DNA of 64,000 bases from Streptosporangium sandarakinum (GTDB lineage: Bacteria > Actinomycetota > Actinomycetes > Streptosporangiales > Streptosporangiaceae). Location of the stretch: NCBI RefSeq assembly GCF_013409935.1, contig NZ_JACCCO010000003.1, positions 558,001-622,000 on the forward strand. Reading direction: 5' to 3'. This document shows, piece after piece, positions 18,076 through 25,825 of this stretch. Within the stretch, counting starts at the first letter, position 1. Each line of letters opens with the position of its first letter. The position numbers were made by a program, and so were the translations under genes. The notes below the pieces were generated by a model. That model was given only the letters and a program-made list of their open reading frames with translations. It did not search any database and was not told the DNA's origin.

Positions 18076-18107
18076 GGGCCGGGAGCCCCCGAGGGGGCTC
18101 CCGGCCC
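18076..18107 (-). terminator. 15-base-pair perfect stem-loop
   Basis: GGGCCGGGAGCCCCC (18076-18090) and its exact complement (18093-18107) with a two-base centre, downstream of the XRE/DUF397 genes and upstream of the CMD gene start. Likely ends the regulator transcript. Confidence 0.65.
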
Positions 18108-18182
18108 TGTTGTCGGTGCCGGAGGCGGGAGCCTCCGGCCGGACCGGGGAGCCGGCGGACCGGCCCCCCGGGGGGAGATCTG

Positions 18183-18410
18183 TCAGCCGAACTCGCCGTC
18201 CTTGACCCCGCCGACGAAGGCGTCCCACTCGCCCTGGGTGAAGGCCAGGGCCGGGCCGTCCGGATCCTTGGAGTCACGGACGAGGTAGAGCTCGTCCGCC
18301 TGGGCCTTGTGGGCCGCCACAGCCGGGTCACCGGGCACGATCGCCACTTCGACGCAGTTCCCTCCGGTACTGCGGCTGCTCTTGCGCCACGCGACGCTGG
18401 ACAGATCCAT
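18183..18410 (-). CDS. DUF397 protein
   Basis: 75 residues from ATG 18410 (MDLSSVAWRKSSRSTGGNCVEVA), the hallmark DUF397 opening, then VRDSKDPDGPAL and W-DAFVGGVKDGEF at the end. DUF397 proteins occur almost only in actinomycetes next to XRE/DUF5753 regulators, of which they are proposed small partners (BldB-related). It starts 24 bases after the XRE gene, so it is in the same operon. A reading from 18425 would add five residues; AGAGG before 18410 supports the shorter form. Confidence 0.9.
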   Translation of the reverse strand: MDLSSVAWRKSSRSTGGNCVEVAIVPGDPAVAAHKAQADELYLVRDSKDPDGPALAFTQGEWDAFVGGVKDGEFG

Positions 18411-18434
18411 GGTGGACCTCTGCACTCTTTCTTC

Positions 18435-19304
18435 CTATCGCTGGTTGGAACATTTCTTCGCCAGCTCCGCGATGAAGGCGGCCGAGGCGTCCGCCCTGAG
18501 AGCCATCGCGGTGAGGCTCCCGAACATGAGCGTGTACCGGCGCACCTCGTCCGGATCCTCCAGGACGAGCCCGCTCGCCGCCTGCTCCAGATAGACCAGG
18601 TCGAGATCGCCGGGCTCGGGAAAGCCCAGCAGGCAGAACGGGCCGTCCATCGCGGCGTGCGCCCCCGCGGAGAACGGGATGACCCGGATCTCCACGTTGG
18701 GCAGTTTGCCGAGATCGACGAGGTGCTCCAGTTGCTCGCGCATCACCTTCGGCCCGCCGACCTGGCGGCGGAGCACCGCCTCGTCGAGCACGGAGACGAG
18801 CTGGATCGGCTCGCCGGGGCCGTGCAGCAACTGCTGGCGCGAGATGCGTACGGTGACCTTCTCATCGACTTCAGGAGGGGCGTGGGTCACGGTGGTCACC
18901 TCGATGACGGCACGCGCGTAGGCCTCGGTCTGCATCAGGCCGGGGACGACCAGTGGCTCGTAGGAGCGCACCACCGACGCCTCCGCCTCCAGCCCGATGT
19001 ACGAGTCGAAGCCGGGTTTCAGAGTCTGCCGGTGGCGATGCCACCAGCCACGCTGCCGGGCCTCCCTGGCCATCTGCACCAGGGTCTCCCGGGCCGCGCC
19101 CGTCACGCCGTACACATCGGTGAGGGCCGCCACGTCGGAGGGTTTGGGACGGGTGAGACCCGTCTCGTATCTCCAGACGGTGGTGTCGGTGGAGCCGATC
19201 CGCTCCGCCACCTCCGCCCGTGACAGCCCGCTGTCCTCCCTCAACCGCGTCAACTCGGCCATGAGACGGCGATGCCGAGCTGTCGGGCTGCGCCGGGTAG
19301 CCAT
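18435..19304 (-). CDS. XRE-family helix-turn-helix regulator with DUF5753 domain
   Basis: 289 residues from ATG 19304. N-terminal HTH: LREDSGLSRAEVAERIG-STDTTVWRYETGLTRP (~21-54). The rest is the DUF5753 domain with YIGLEAEASVVRSYEPLVVPGLMQTEAYARA and the PNVEIRVIPFSAGAHAAMDGPF block, typical of actinomycete regulators that pair with DUF397 and RsbW-like ATPases. It probably binds the TTCAATA-N5-TATTGAA palindrome at 19343-19361 in its own upstream region, controlling itself and the divergent ATPase (inference). Confidence 0.92.
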   Translation of the reverse strand: MATRRSPTARHRRLMAELTRLREDSGLSRAEVAERIGSTDTTVWRYETGLTRPKPSDVAALTDVYGVTGAARETLVQMAREARQRGWWHRHRQTLKPGFDSYIGLEAEASVVRSYEPLVVPGLMQTEAYARAVIEVTTVTHAPPEVDEKVTVRISRQQLLHGPGEPIQLVSVLDEAVLRRQVGGPKVMREQLEHLVDLGKLPNVEIRVIPFSAGAHAAMDGPFCLLGFPEPGDLDLVYLEQAASGLVLEDPDEVRRYTLMFGSLTAMALRADASAAFIAELAKKCSNQR

Positions 19305-19342
19305 GCACGTATCTCCGTCCTTGGACAAGAAAACTGTGGAAT

Positions 19343-19361
19343 TTCAATATGAGCTATTGAA
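19343..19361. promoter_or_regulatory. Candidate operator of the XRE regulator
   Basis: Perfect inverted repeat TTCAATA-N5-TATTGAA in the 148-base divergent gap between the XRE gene and the RsbW-like ATPase. It is conspicuously AT-rich for this genome and 39 bases from the XRE start. A second short palindrome, GAACAGTTC, follows at 19372-19380. Confidence 0.55.
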
Positions 19362-19452
19362 GTCCCTGGTAGAACAGTTCACCGTGAGTGAGTGTGCCAT
19401 CTCAGAGCGCGACGCGCATGGGAATGTGCGGGTCCGGGGAGCGAGGCCGATC

Positions 19453-19860
19453 ATGACAACGCGGCAGCAGACGGTTCAACCTCGATTAGCACTCACCCTG
19501 CGGGGCGTCCCGGAATCGGTGTCGGTGGCCCGGCGCCGGGTCCGGGAGCTCCTGGGGGAGTGCCACCCCGCGTACGAGGACGTCGTCCTCCTCGTCAGCG
19601 AGGTGGTCACCAACTCGGTCGTGCACTCCGGGTCGGGCGGCGGCGGCGCGGTCACGATGACCGTGGAGCTCGGGGCCGGGGTCGTCCTCGTCGAGGTCTC
19701 CGACGCCGGCTCGGGCGCCTCGGCGCCGCACGTGCGCAACGACCCCGACGCGGAGAGCGGCCGCGGGATGTTCCTGGTCGACCTGCTCGCCGGCCGCTGG
19801 GGCGTCGACGACGGCTGCCACGGCGGCCCCCGTACCCTCTGGTTCGAGGTCGACTTCTGA
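19453..19860 (+). CDS. RsbW-like ATP-binding protein (HATPase_c, anti-sigma/serine kinase type)
   Basis: 135 residues from ATG 19453, with GAGG seven bases upstream. GHKL ATP-binding fold: N box LLVSEVVTNSVVHSG (~45-59), G1 box VEVSDAGSG (~78-86), G2 box GRGMFLVDLLA (~101-111). Small stand-alone ATPases of this type in actinomycetes sit beside XRE/DUF397 genes and are linked to sigma-factor control or signalling. Divergently transcribed from the XRE gene, so probably under the same operator. Its partner cannot be named. Confidence 0.88.
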   Translation: MTTRQQTVQPRLALTLRGVPESVSVARRRVRELLGECHPAYEDVVLLVSEVVTNSVVHSGSGGGGAVTMTVELGAGVVLVEVSDAGSGASAPHVRNDPDAESGRGMFLVDLLAGRWGVDDGCHGGPRTLWFEVDF

Positions 19861-20046
19861 CGACGGCCACGGTTCCGCGACCGGCCCGTGCCCCGGCCCT
19901 CCCGGCCGGCGCCGGGCGGATCGGGACCGCTCCCCCCGGGCCGGGTGCGCCGGAGCCGAAATGCGGGTCATCATCCGTCAACGGCTCCGCCCGTCTCCCG
20001 GCGCGGACGCGCGGCGGCCGCTTGGATCGGTGTCCGGAGGACACCG

Positions 20047-21339
20047 ATGAGACGCCGGCCGACCGTGGCGCGCACACTCCTGGCCCTGACGTGCCTGGGC
20101 GGGACCGCCCTCCACGCCCCGGCCCTCCATGCCCTGGCCCTCCCTGGCCCGGCGCTCCGTGACCCTGCCCTTCATACTCCGGTCCTTCATGTCCCGGCCC
20201 TCCCTGGTCCGGCGCTCCGTGTCCCTGCCCTCCATGCCCCGGTCCTTCATGCCCCGGCTCCCCGCGCCCAGGCCTCCCGGGCCCCGGTCTCCCGCGCCTC
20301 GCTCCCCGGCTCCCCGGCGGGCGGCTCCGGGTACCACTCCTACGCCGAGACGGTGGCGGAGGCGGGCCGGATCGTCGCGGCGCACCCCGGCATCGCCCGC
20401 AGCGCCGTCTACGGCACCTCCTACGAGGGCCGCGACCTGATCGTCGTCAAGATCAGTGACAACGTCGCCGTGGACGAGGACGAGCCCGAGGTCCTGTTCA
20501 CCCACCACCAGCACGCCCGGGAGCACCTCACCGTCGAGATGGCGCTCCACCTCCTCCACCTGCTCACCGAGGGCTACGGCCGGGACGAGCGGATCACCGG
20601 ACTGGTCGACGGGCACGAGATCTGGATCATGCCGGACCTCAACCCCGACGGCGGCGAGTACGACCTCGCGGGCGGCTCCCGCCGCGGCTGGCGCAAGAAC
20701 CGCCAGCCCGCCCCGGGCTCCTCCGCCGTGGGCACCGACCTGAACCGCAACTGGCCCTACCGGTGGGGCTGCTGCGGCGGCTCCTCGGGCTCGCCCGCCG
20801 CCCAGACCTACCGGGGTCCGGCGAGCGAGTCGGCCCCCGAGGTCAGGGCGGTCGCCGACTGGGTGCGCGGCCGCGTGGTGGACGGCGTCCAGCAGATCAG
20901 GGCGCACATCGACTGGCACTCCTACGGCGAGATGATCATGTGGCCGTACGGCCACACCCGCGCCGACACCGCCCCGGGTCTGACCCGGGACGACCGCGCG
21001 GCGTACGCCGCGCTCGGCCGGAGCATGGCCGCCGTCAACGGCTACACCCCCCGCCAGGCCGGCGACCGCTACGTCATGGACGGCACGCTCGGCGACTGGA
21101 TGTGGGGCACCTTCAAGATCTTCAGCTACACCTTCGAGATGTACCCGGCCCGCGGCGCCCCCGGCTTCTACCCGCCCGGCCGGCGGATCGCCGCGCAGAC
21201 CGCCCGCAACCGGGAGGCCGTGCTCCGCTTCCTGGAGTACTCCGGCTGCGTCTACCGGATCATCGGCCGGGCGGCGCGGTACTGCGGCGCGGGGGAGGGC
21301 CCGGCCGCCGCCCCGGGCCGGCGCCCCGCTCCCGCCTGA
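20047..21339 (+). CDS. Secreted M14 zinc carboxypeptidase
   Basis: 430 residues from ATG 20047, preceded by GGAGG. Signal peptide ~1-24 ([19 protein letters not shown]), then a Pro/Ala/His/Leu-rich repeat stretch (~22-88) and the M14 domain. Zinc ligands H156-x2-E159 in THHQHAREH and H291 in DWHSYGEM; substrate-binding [11 protein letters not shown] (~231-241); catalytic Glu364 in YTFEMYP. Removes C-terminal residues from peptides outside the cell; closest in style to carboxypeptidase T / Streptomyces-type enzymes. The repeat replaces a normal propeptide, which is odd. Ends just before a perfect palindrome at 21348. Confidence 0.92.
   Translation: MRRRPTVARTLLALTCLGGTALHAPALHALALPGPALRDPALHTPVLHVPALPGPALRVPALHAPVLHAPAPRAQASRAPVSRASLPGSPAGGSGYHSYAETVAEAGRIVAAHPGIARSAVYGTSYEGRDLIVVKISDNVAVDEDEPEVLFTHHQHAREHLTVEMALHLLHLLTEGYGRDERITGLVDGHEIWIMPDLNPDGGEYDLAGGSRRGWRKNRQPAPGSSAVGTDLNRNWPYRWGCCGGSSGSPAAQTYRGPASESAPEVRAVADWVRGRVVDGVQQIRAHIDWHSYGEMIMWPYGHTRADTAPGLTRDDRAAYAALGRSMAAVNGYTPRQAGDRYVMDGTLGDWMWGTFKIFSYTFEMYPARGAPGFYPPGRRIAAQTARNREAVLRFLEYSGCVYRIIGRAARYCGAGEGPAAAPGRRPAPA
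20101..20260 (+). repeat. Minisatellite inside the M14 carboxypeptidase gene
   Basis: Imperfect 15-base units (five residues, [20 protein letters not shown]-type) organised in a 60-base higher-order period: 20130-20180 and 20190-20240 are nearly identical when shifted by 60. Encodes the linker after the signal peptide. Unit number is expected to vary between strains. Confidence 0.85.
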
Positions 21340-21347
21340 CGTCCCCG

Positions 21348-21379
21348 GCCGGCCCCCCGCCGGCCGGCGGGGGGCCGGC
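21348..21379. terminator. Perfect 32-base palindrome between convergent genes
   Basis: 16-base arms (GCCGGCCCCCCGCCGG and its complement) with no loop, fitted between the M14 gene end (21339) and the methyltransferase end (21382). Same design as the palindrome at 8435. Confidence 0.7.
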
Positions 21380-21381
21380 GC

Positions 21382-22191
21382 TCAGGCGCGGCAGACCAGC
21401 TCGCCGTGGAGCAGCGACAGCCAGCCGTCCTCGTCGCCCGCCCACCTCAGCCAGCCCTCGGACAGGCGGCGCAGGTCGTCCTCGGTGGCGGCTCCCGAGG
21501 ACAGGGCATGACGGGCCATGTCCGAACGCAGGACCCGTTCGGCCCACATCCCGCCCCACCAGGCGCGGTCCTCGGGCGTGGCGAAGCACCAGGTCGAGGA
21601 GGTGGCGGTGATGTCGGTGAAACCGGCCGCGCGCGCCCACGACAGCAGCCGCCGCCCCGCGTCCGGCTCGCCGCCGCACGCCCTGGCCACCCGCCGGTAG
21701 AGGTCCATCCACTCGTCCAGCTCGGGCAGCCGGGGGAACCAGGCGAACGCGGCGTAGTCACTGTCGCGCACCGCCACGATCCCGCCCGGCCGGCACACCC
21801 TGCGCATCTCCCGCAGCGCCCGTACGGGGTCGCCGACGTGCTGCAGGACCTGATGGGCGTGGACGACGTCGAAGGTGTCGTCGGGGAAGTCCAGCGCGTG
21901 CACGTCGGAGACGGCGAACTCGACACCGGAGGCGCCCCGCCGCCCGGCCTCCGCGCGGCCCAGCGCCAGCGCCTCCGCGGTGACCTCCACCGCGGTGGTC
22001 GTCCCCGGCGCGACCCGCCCGGCCAGGTCCACGGTGATGGTCCCGGGGCCGCAGCCGACGTCCAGCAGGGACATCCCCGGCCTCAGGTGCGGCAGGAGAT
22101 GGGCGGCGGAGTTCTCCGCGGTCCGCCACCTGTGGGACCGCAGCACGGACTCGTGATGGCCGTGGGTGTACACCGCGTGCTCAGCTGTCAT
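21382..22191 (-). CDS. SAM-dependent methyltransferase (UbiE/COQ5-like, Methyltransf_11/25)
   Basis: 269 residues. Motif I LLDVGCGPGTITVDLA (~42-57), motif II AVEVTAEAL, motif III VSDVHALDFPDDTFDVVHAHQVLQHVGDP, then RRVCRPGGIVAVRDSDY. The start HAVYTHGHHESVLRSHRWRTAENSAAHLLPHL is the standard opening of a widespread actinobacterial small-molecule methyltransferase family. Cytoplasmic, substrate unknown. It stands alone between a terminator and a 313-base gap, with no pathway genes adjacent. Confidence 0.88.
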   Translation of the reverse strand: MTAEHAVYTHGHHESVLRSHRWRTAENSAAHLLPHLRPGMSLLDVGCGPGTITVDLAGRVAPGTTTAVEVTAEALALGRAEAGRRGASGVEFAVSDVHALDFPDDTFDVVHAHQVLQHVGDPVRALREMRRVCRPGGIVAVRDSDYAAFAWFPRLPELDEWMDLYRRVARACGGEPDAGRRLLSWARAAGFTDITATSSTWCFATPEDRAWWGGMWAERVLRSDMARHALSSGAATEDDLRRLSEGWLRWAGDEDGWLSLLHGELVCRA

Positions 22192-22504
22192 GGGGAGATC
22201 ACTTCCTCGGTCGGCCGGGTGCCGGACGGATCGACCGTAACAGCAATCTCATATACCAAGAGAGAACGTCTCGAATGGTGAAACCCATGACTGATCCGGG
22301 CGGGCCCGCAGGCCGCGCCGTGCAGACCGTGAGAGGCCGCGCCGCAGCTCACGGCCTCCCACGTGCCCCGGCACGCCTGACGGCCGCCGGGCGCGCGACG
22401 GCCCGGCCGTTCCCCGGAGCTCCCGGAGTACGGCGCGGGCCGTCGTGCCCCTCGCAAAGGGGATGCCGCGCTTCCGATGGGGAGAACCCCCCGGAACGGC
22501 AAAT
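22192..22504. other. Intergenic stretch with weak inverted repeat
   Basis: 313 bases between the methyltransferase start and the aldehyde dehydrogenase stop. The left ~90 bases are relatively AT-rich (CATATACCAAGAGAGAACG) and probably hold the methyltransferase promoter. CGACGGCCC (22396-22404) pairs with GGGCCGTCG (22437-22445), a possible terminator for the dehydrogenase. I see no credible gene. Confidence 0.4.
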
Positions 22505-24040
22505 TCAAAGGCGGAAGTTCACGTCCGGCACGATCTCCACCACGTCCATCTGGGCCTTCTGCAACCTGCCGGAGTGGTCCCAGTTCATCGCCTGCCAGCG
22601 GGTGAACTGGTCCAGCACCCACATCCCCGACTGACGGCTGCCGTTGCCGGACCTGCCGTTCCCGCCGAAGGGCAGGTGCGCCTCGGCCCCGGAGGTGGAG
22701 TTGTTCACGCTGACCATGCCCGCCCCGATGCCCTCGCGGAACCGGAAGGCCGTCGCGGGGTCGGTGGTGTAGACGGAGGAGGAGAGCCCGTACCCGGGAC
22801 GGTTGGCCAGCTCCAGCGCCTCCCCCAGGGTCGAGAAGGAGGTCACGCCGATGATCGGACCGAAGGTCTCCTCCAGGAACAGCCGATCGCCGGGGCGCAC
22901 GCCGTCCACGATCACCGGGTGGTAGTACAGGCCGCCCTCACCGGTGAAGTCCCCGCGCGGGTTGCCGGCGGTGATCCGCCCGGTCGGGCCGGAGACGACC
23001 CTGTGGTGCGGCTGGATCCAGCCGAGATACTCCTCGTAGCGGGAGGCGAACCTGTGGTCGAGGAGCGGCCCGCACAGCACGTCGCCCGCCGGGTCGCCGA
23101 TCCCGGCGGCGGCCAGCGCGCGCGTGAGGCGGCCGAGGAACTCGTCGTGGACGCTCTCGTGCACGATGGCCGTGCCCAGGGAGGTGCAGCGCTGCCCGGC
23201 CGTGCCGAACCCGGAGAACAGCGCCCCCTCCACCGCCAGGTCGAGGTCGGCGTCGGCCGCCACCACCATCGGGTTCTTGCCGCCGAGTTCGAGGCAGGGC
23301 GACTGCAGGTGGCGTCCGCACAGCTCGCCGATCCTCCGGCCCACCTCGGTGGAGCCGGTGAACCCGACCTTGTGCACCGTGCCCTCGTCCAGCGCCGCCT
23401 CAAGGCCCTCGAACGTCGCGGCGCCGTCGGCGAACACCAGGTTCAGCACGCCGTCGGGCAGCCCCGAGGCGGCGAACAGCCGGTACAGCGCCTCGGCGGA
23501 CGCCGCGGCGTACTCGGCCGGTTTCCACACGACCGCGTTCCCGGCCAGCAGCGCGGGCACCAGGTACCACGACGGCACCGCGACCGGGAAGTTGCCCGCC
23601 GTGATCACCGCGGCCACCCCGACCGGGACCCGGAAGGTGAACAGGTTCTTGTCCGGCATCTCCGAGGGCACCGTCTGCCCGTAGAGGCGCCGCCCCTCGC
23701 CGAGGAAGAAGTCGCAGGTGTCGACGATCTCGCGGACCTCGCCCAGCGCCTCGGCGTACGGCTTGCCGATCTCGCGCGTCACCAGCCGGGCCAGGGACTC
23801 GGCGTTGGCCTCCACCAGCCGCCCGATCGACGCGATCACCCGCCCCCGGACGGGCGCGGGGACGCGCGCCCACTCCCGCTGCGCCGCGGCCGCCGTACGG
23901 CAGGCGGAGGAGAACGTCTCCGCGTCGGCCAGCCGGATCCGCGCGACCACCTCGTCGACGCGGGAGGGGTTGATCGAGTCGTAGTCCGTGCCGCCCGCCG
24001 CCTGCTTGCCACCGATCACGGAGCTGATCTCGCCGGTCAC
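22505..24040 (-). CDS. NAD(P)-dependent aldehyde dehydrogenase family protein
   Basis: 511 residues, a full ALDH. VITAGNFPVAVPSWYLVPALLAGNAVVWKP carries the coenzyme-binding N and K residues (segment ~155-185), FTGSTEVGRRIG binds NAD, the general base Glu is in LELGGKNP and the catalytic Cys in TAGQRCTSLG; LEETFGPI and the SGMWVLDQFTRWQAMNWD tail are complete. NFPVAVPSWY suggests the branch near aminoadipate- or piperidine-6-carboxylate semialdehyde dehydrogenases. Oxidises an aldehyde to an acid in the cytoplasm. Single gene, divergent from the SWIM operon; substrate not determinable. Confidence 0.9.
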   Translation of the reverse strand: MTGEISSVIGGKQAAGGTDYDSINPSRVDEVVARIRLADAETFSSACRTAAAAQREWARVPAPVRGRVIASIGRLVEANAESLARLVTREIGKPYAEALGEVREIVDTCDFFLGEGRRLYGQTVPSEMPDKNLFTFRVPVGVAAVITAGNFPVAVPSWYLVPALLAGNAVVWKPAEYAAASAEALYRLFAASGLPDGVLNLVFADGAATFEGLEAALDEGTVHKVGFTGSTEVGRRIGELCGRHLQSPCLELGGKNPMVVAADADLDLAVEGALFSGFGTAGQRCTSLGTAIVHESVHDEFLGRLTRALAAAGIGDPAGDVLCGPLLDHRFASRYEEYLGWIQPHHRVVSGPTGRITAGNPRGDFTGEGGLYYHPVIVDGVRPGDRLFLEETFGPIIGVTSFSTLGEALELANRPGYGLSSSVYTTDPATAFRFREGIGAGMVSVNNSTSGAEAHLPFGGNGRSGNGSRQSGMWVLDQFTRWQAMNWDHSGRLQKAQMDVVEIVPDVNFRL

Positions 24041-24234
24041 CGTCGACCTCCTCGTGTGGGTTCTCTGACGGCATTGTCCCCGTAGCGGGCCGCGCCGTCA
24101 CACCCCGGCCGACGCGCCGTGCCGGGGGTGGGAGGGACGGGGGAGGACGACGCTCCAGGGGAACCGGATGCGCGGGGGAGGGACGGCGCCGGCGGGGTGG
24201 GGATTTGTCGGTGGGGCTGGCTAGCGTTCGGGAC

Positions 24235-25734
24235 GTGACCGAACGGTGGAACCGGGACCAGGTGCTGGCCCTCGCGCCCGACGCGTCGTCTCAGAAGGCG
24301 GCCCAGGGGGTCTCCTCCCCTGGCAAGTGGTCGGGCGCCGGGGTCACGGCGGACGCGCTGTGGGGAGAGTGCAGGGGCAGCGGCTCCAAGCCCTACCTGG
24401 CGTGCGTGGACCTGTCCGAGCCCGCCTACCGCTGCAGCTGCCCGAGCCGGAAGTTCCCCTGCAAGCACGCCCTCGGCCTGCTCCTGCTGTGGTCGGCCGG
24501 CGGCGTCCCGGACGCCGCCGAGCCCGCCGACTGGGCCGCGGAGTGGCTCGACCGGCGGCGCGACCGCGCGGCCAGGACGGCGGTCCGGGCGTCCGCCCCG
24601 GCGGGCGGCGATGACGCGGGCGACGGCGAGGCGGTGACGGGCGGCGAGGCCGGCGCGGGCCGGGCGGGCGGCGCGGCCGTGGCGGCCGGGCCGGGCCCCG
24701 CCGACGCCCGGCGGGCCGCGCAGCGCGAGCGGCGCGTGGCGGCGGGCCTCGCGGAGCTGGAGCGCTGGCTCGCCGACCGGGTCAGGCAGGGTCTCGCCAC
24801 CTCCCGGCGGCACGACCAGTGGGACGACCTCGCCAAACGCCTCGTCGACGCCCAGGCCCCGGCCGTCGCCGGAGCCGTCTCCCGCCTGGGCGCGGTGCTG
24901 ACCGGCGACGACTGGCCCGCCCGCCTCCTCGGCGAGTACGCCCTGCTGCACCTGCTGGCCGTGGCCCACCGGCGCCTCACCCCGGCCGCCGATCCGGCGG
25001 GCACGGCTGTCGGTCCGGCGGACGCGACCGTCGGTTCGGTGGACCCGTCCGTCGGCCCGGCGGGCACGGCTGTCGGTCCGGCGGACGCGGGGGGCGGGCT
25101 CGACGCCGCGCTGCTGCGGACGGTCCGCGAGCGGGTCGGCTTCCCCGTCGCCAAGGAGGAGGTCCTGGCCGGCGAGCCGGTCCGCGACCGGTGGGACGTC
25201 CTCGGGCGCCGCGACACCGAGCACGACCGGATCACCGCCCGCCGGGTCTGGCTGCGCGGCCGGTCCACCGGCCGGGCCGCGCTCGTCCTGTCGTTCGCCC
25301 CGGTCGGCCAGGCCCTCGACGCCTCCCTCGTCACCGGCACGACCCTGGACGCCGACCTGGCGTTCTACCCCGGCTCGTGCCCGCTGCGCGCCCTGGTCGC
25401 CGCCCGCCACGACCATGCCCCCGGTGTCTCCGCCGGCCCCCCGCCGGGCTCCACGGTGGACGGGGCGCTGGACGAGGTGGCCCGCGCCCTCGCCGCGGAC
25501 CCCTGGACCGACTCCTGGCCCGTGGTGCTCGACGCGGTGGTCCCCGCCGGGAGCGGCCTGCGGGCGCTGACCGGCCCGGACGGCGCGCTGGCGCTGCACC
25601 CCGCCTGCGGCACGCCCTGGCGGCTGATCGCCGCCTCCGGCGGCCACCCGCTGACCGTCGCCGCCGAATGGACCCCGGAGGGACTGCGCCCCCTCACCGC
25701 CTGGGACGAGGAAGGACGGGTGATCGTCCTGTGA
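24235..25734 (+). CDS. SWIM zinc finger protein (YehQ-like), first gene of the MoxR/VWA operon
   Basis: 499 residues from GTG 24235 (VTERWNRDQVLALAPDASSQKA), the usual start in this family; the in-frame TTG 24205 adds ten unlikely residues. SWIM motif: C-S-C...C-K-H in YRCSCPSRKFPCKHALGLLL (~65-84), a zinc site for DNA or protein binding. An Ala/Gly-rich linker (~120-165) and a tandem repeat (~254-285) interrupt the protein. In E. coli yehQ (SWIM) lies with yehL (MoxR), yehM and yehP (VWA); the same partners follow here. Its molecular role is unknown; likely substrate recruitment for the ATPase. Confidence 0.88.
   Translation: MTERWNRDQVLALAPDASSQKAAQGVSSPGKWSGAGVTADALWGECRGSGSKPYLACVDLSEPAYRCSCPSRKFPCKHALGLLLLWSAGGVPDAAEPADWAAEWLDRRRDRAARTAVRASAPAGGDDAGDGEAVTGGEAGAGRAGGAAVAAGPGPADARRAAQRERRVAAGLAELERWLADRVRQGLATSRRHDQWDDLAKRLVDAQAPAVAGAVSRLGAVLTGDDWPARLLGEYALLHLLAVAHRRLTPAADPAGTAVGPADATVGSVDPSVGPAGTAVGPADAGGGLDAALLRTVRERVGFPVAKEEVLAGEPVRDRWDVLGRRDTEHDRITARRVWLRGRSTGRAALVLSFAPVGQALDASLVTGTTLDADLAFYPGSCPLRALVAARHDHAPGVSAGPPPGSTVDGALDEVARALAADPWTDSWPVVLDAVVPAGSGLRALTGPDGALALHPACGTPWRLIAASGGHPLTVAAEWTPEGLRPLTAWDEEGRVIVL
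24994..25089 (+). repeat. In-gene direct repeat in the SWIM protein gene
   Basis: A 33-base exact direct repeat (24994-25026 and 25057-25089, 63-base period) encoding AGTAVGPADA twice, with diverged units between. Probably a recent in-frame slippage expansion of a linker. Confidence 0.8.
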
Positions 25735-25825
25735 CCGCCCGCCCCGCCCATTCTGTTTGTTCCGTCCGTCCTGTCCGTTCCGCCCGTCCCGGCTCGCGGG
25801 CCGGGACGATCCCCGGGAGGTCCTG

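Noticed and set aside
20101..20260. CRISPR or tandem regulatory repeats near 20.1 kb
   Set aside because: The repeats are in frame and encode five-residue units inside a secreted enzyme gene.
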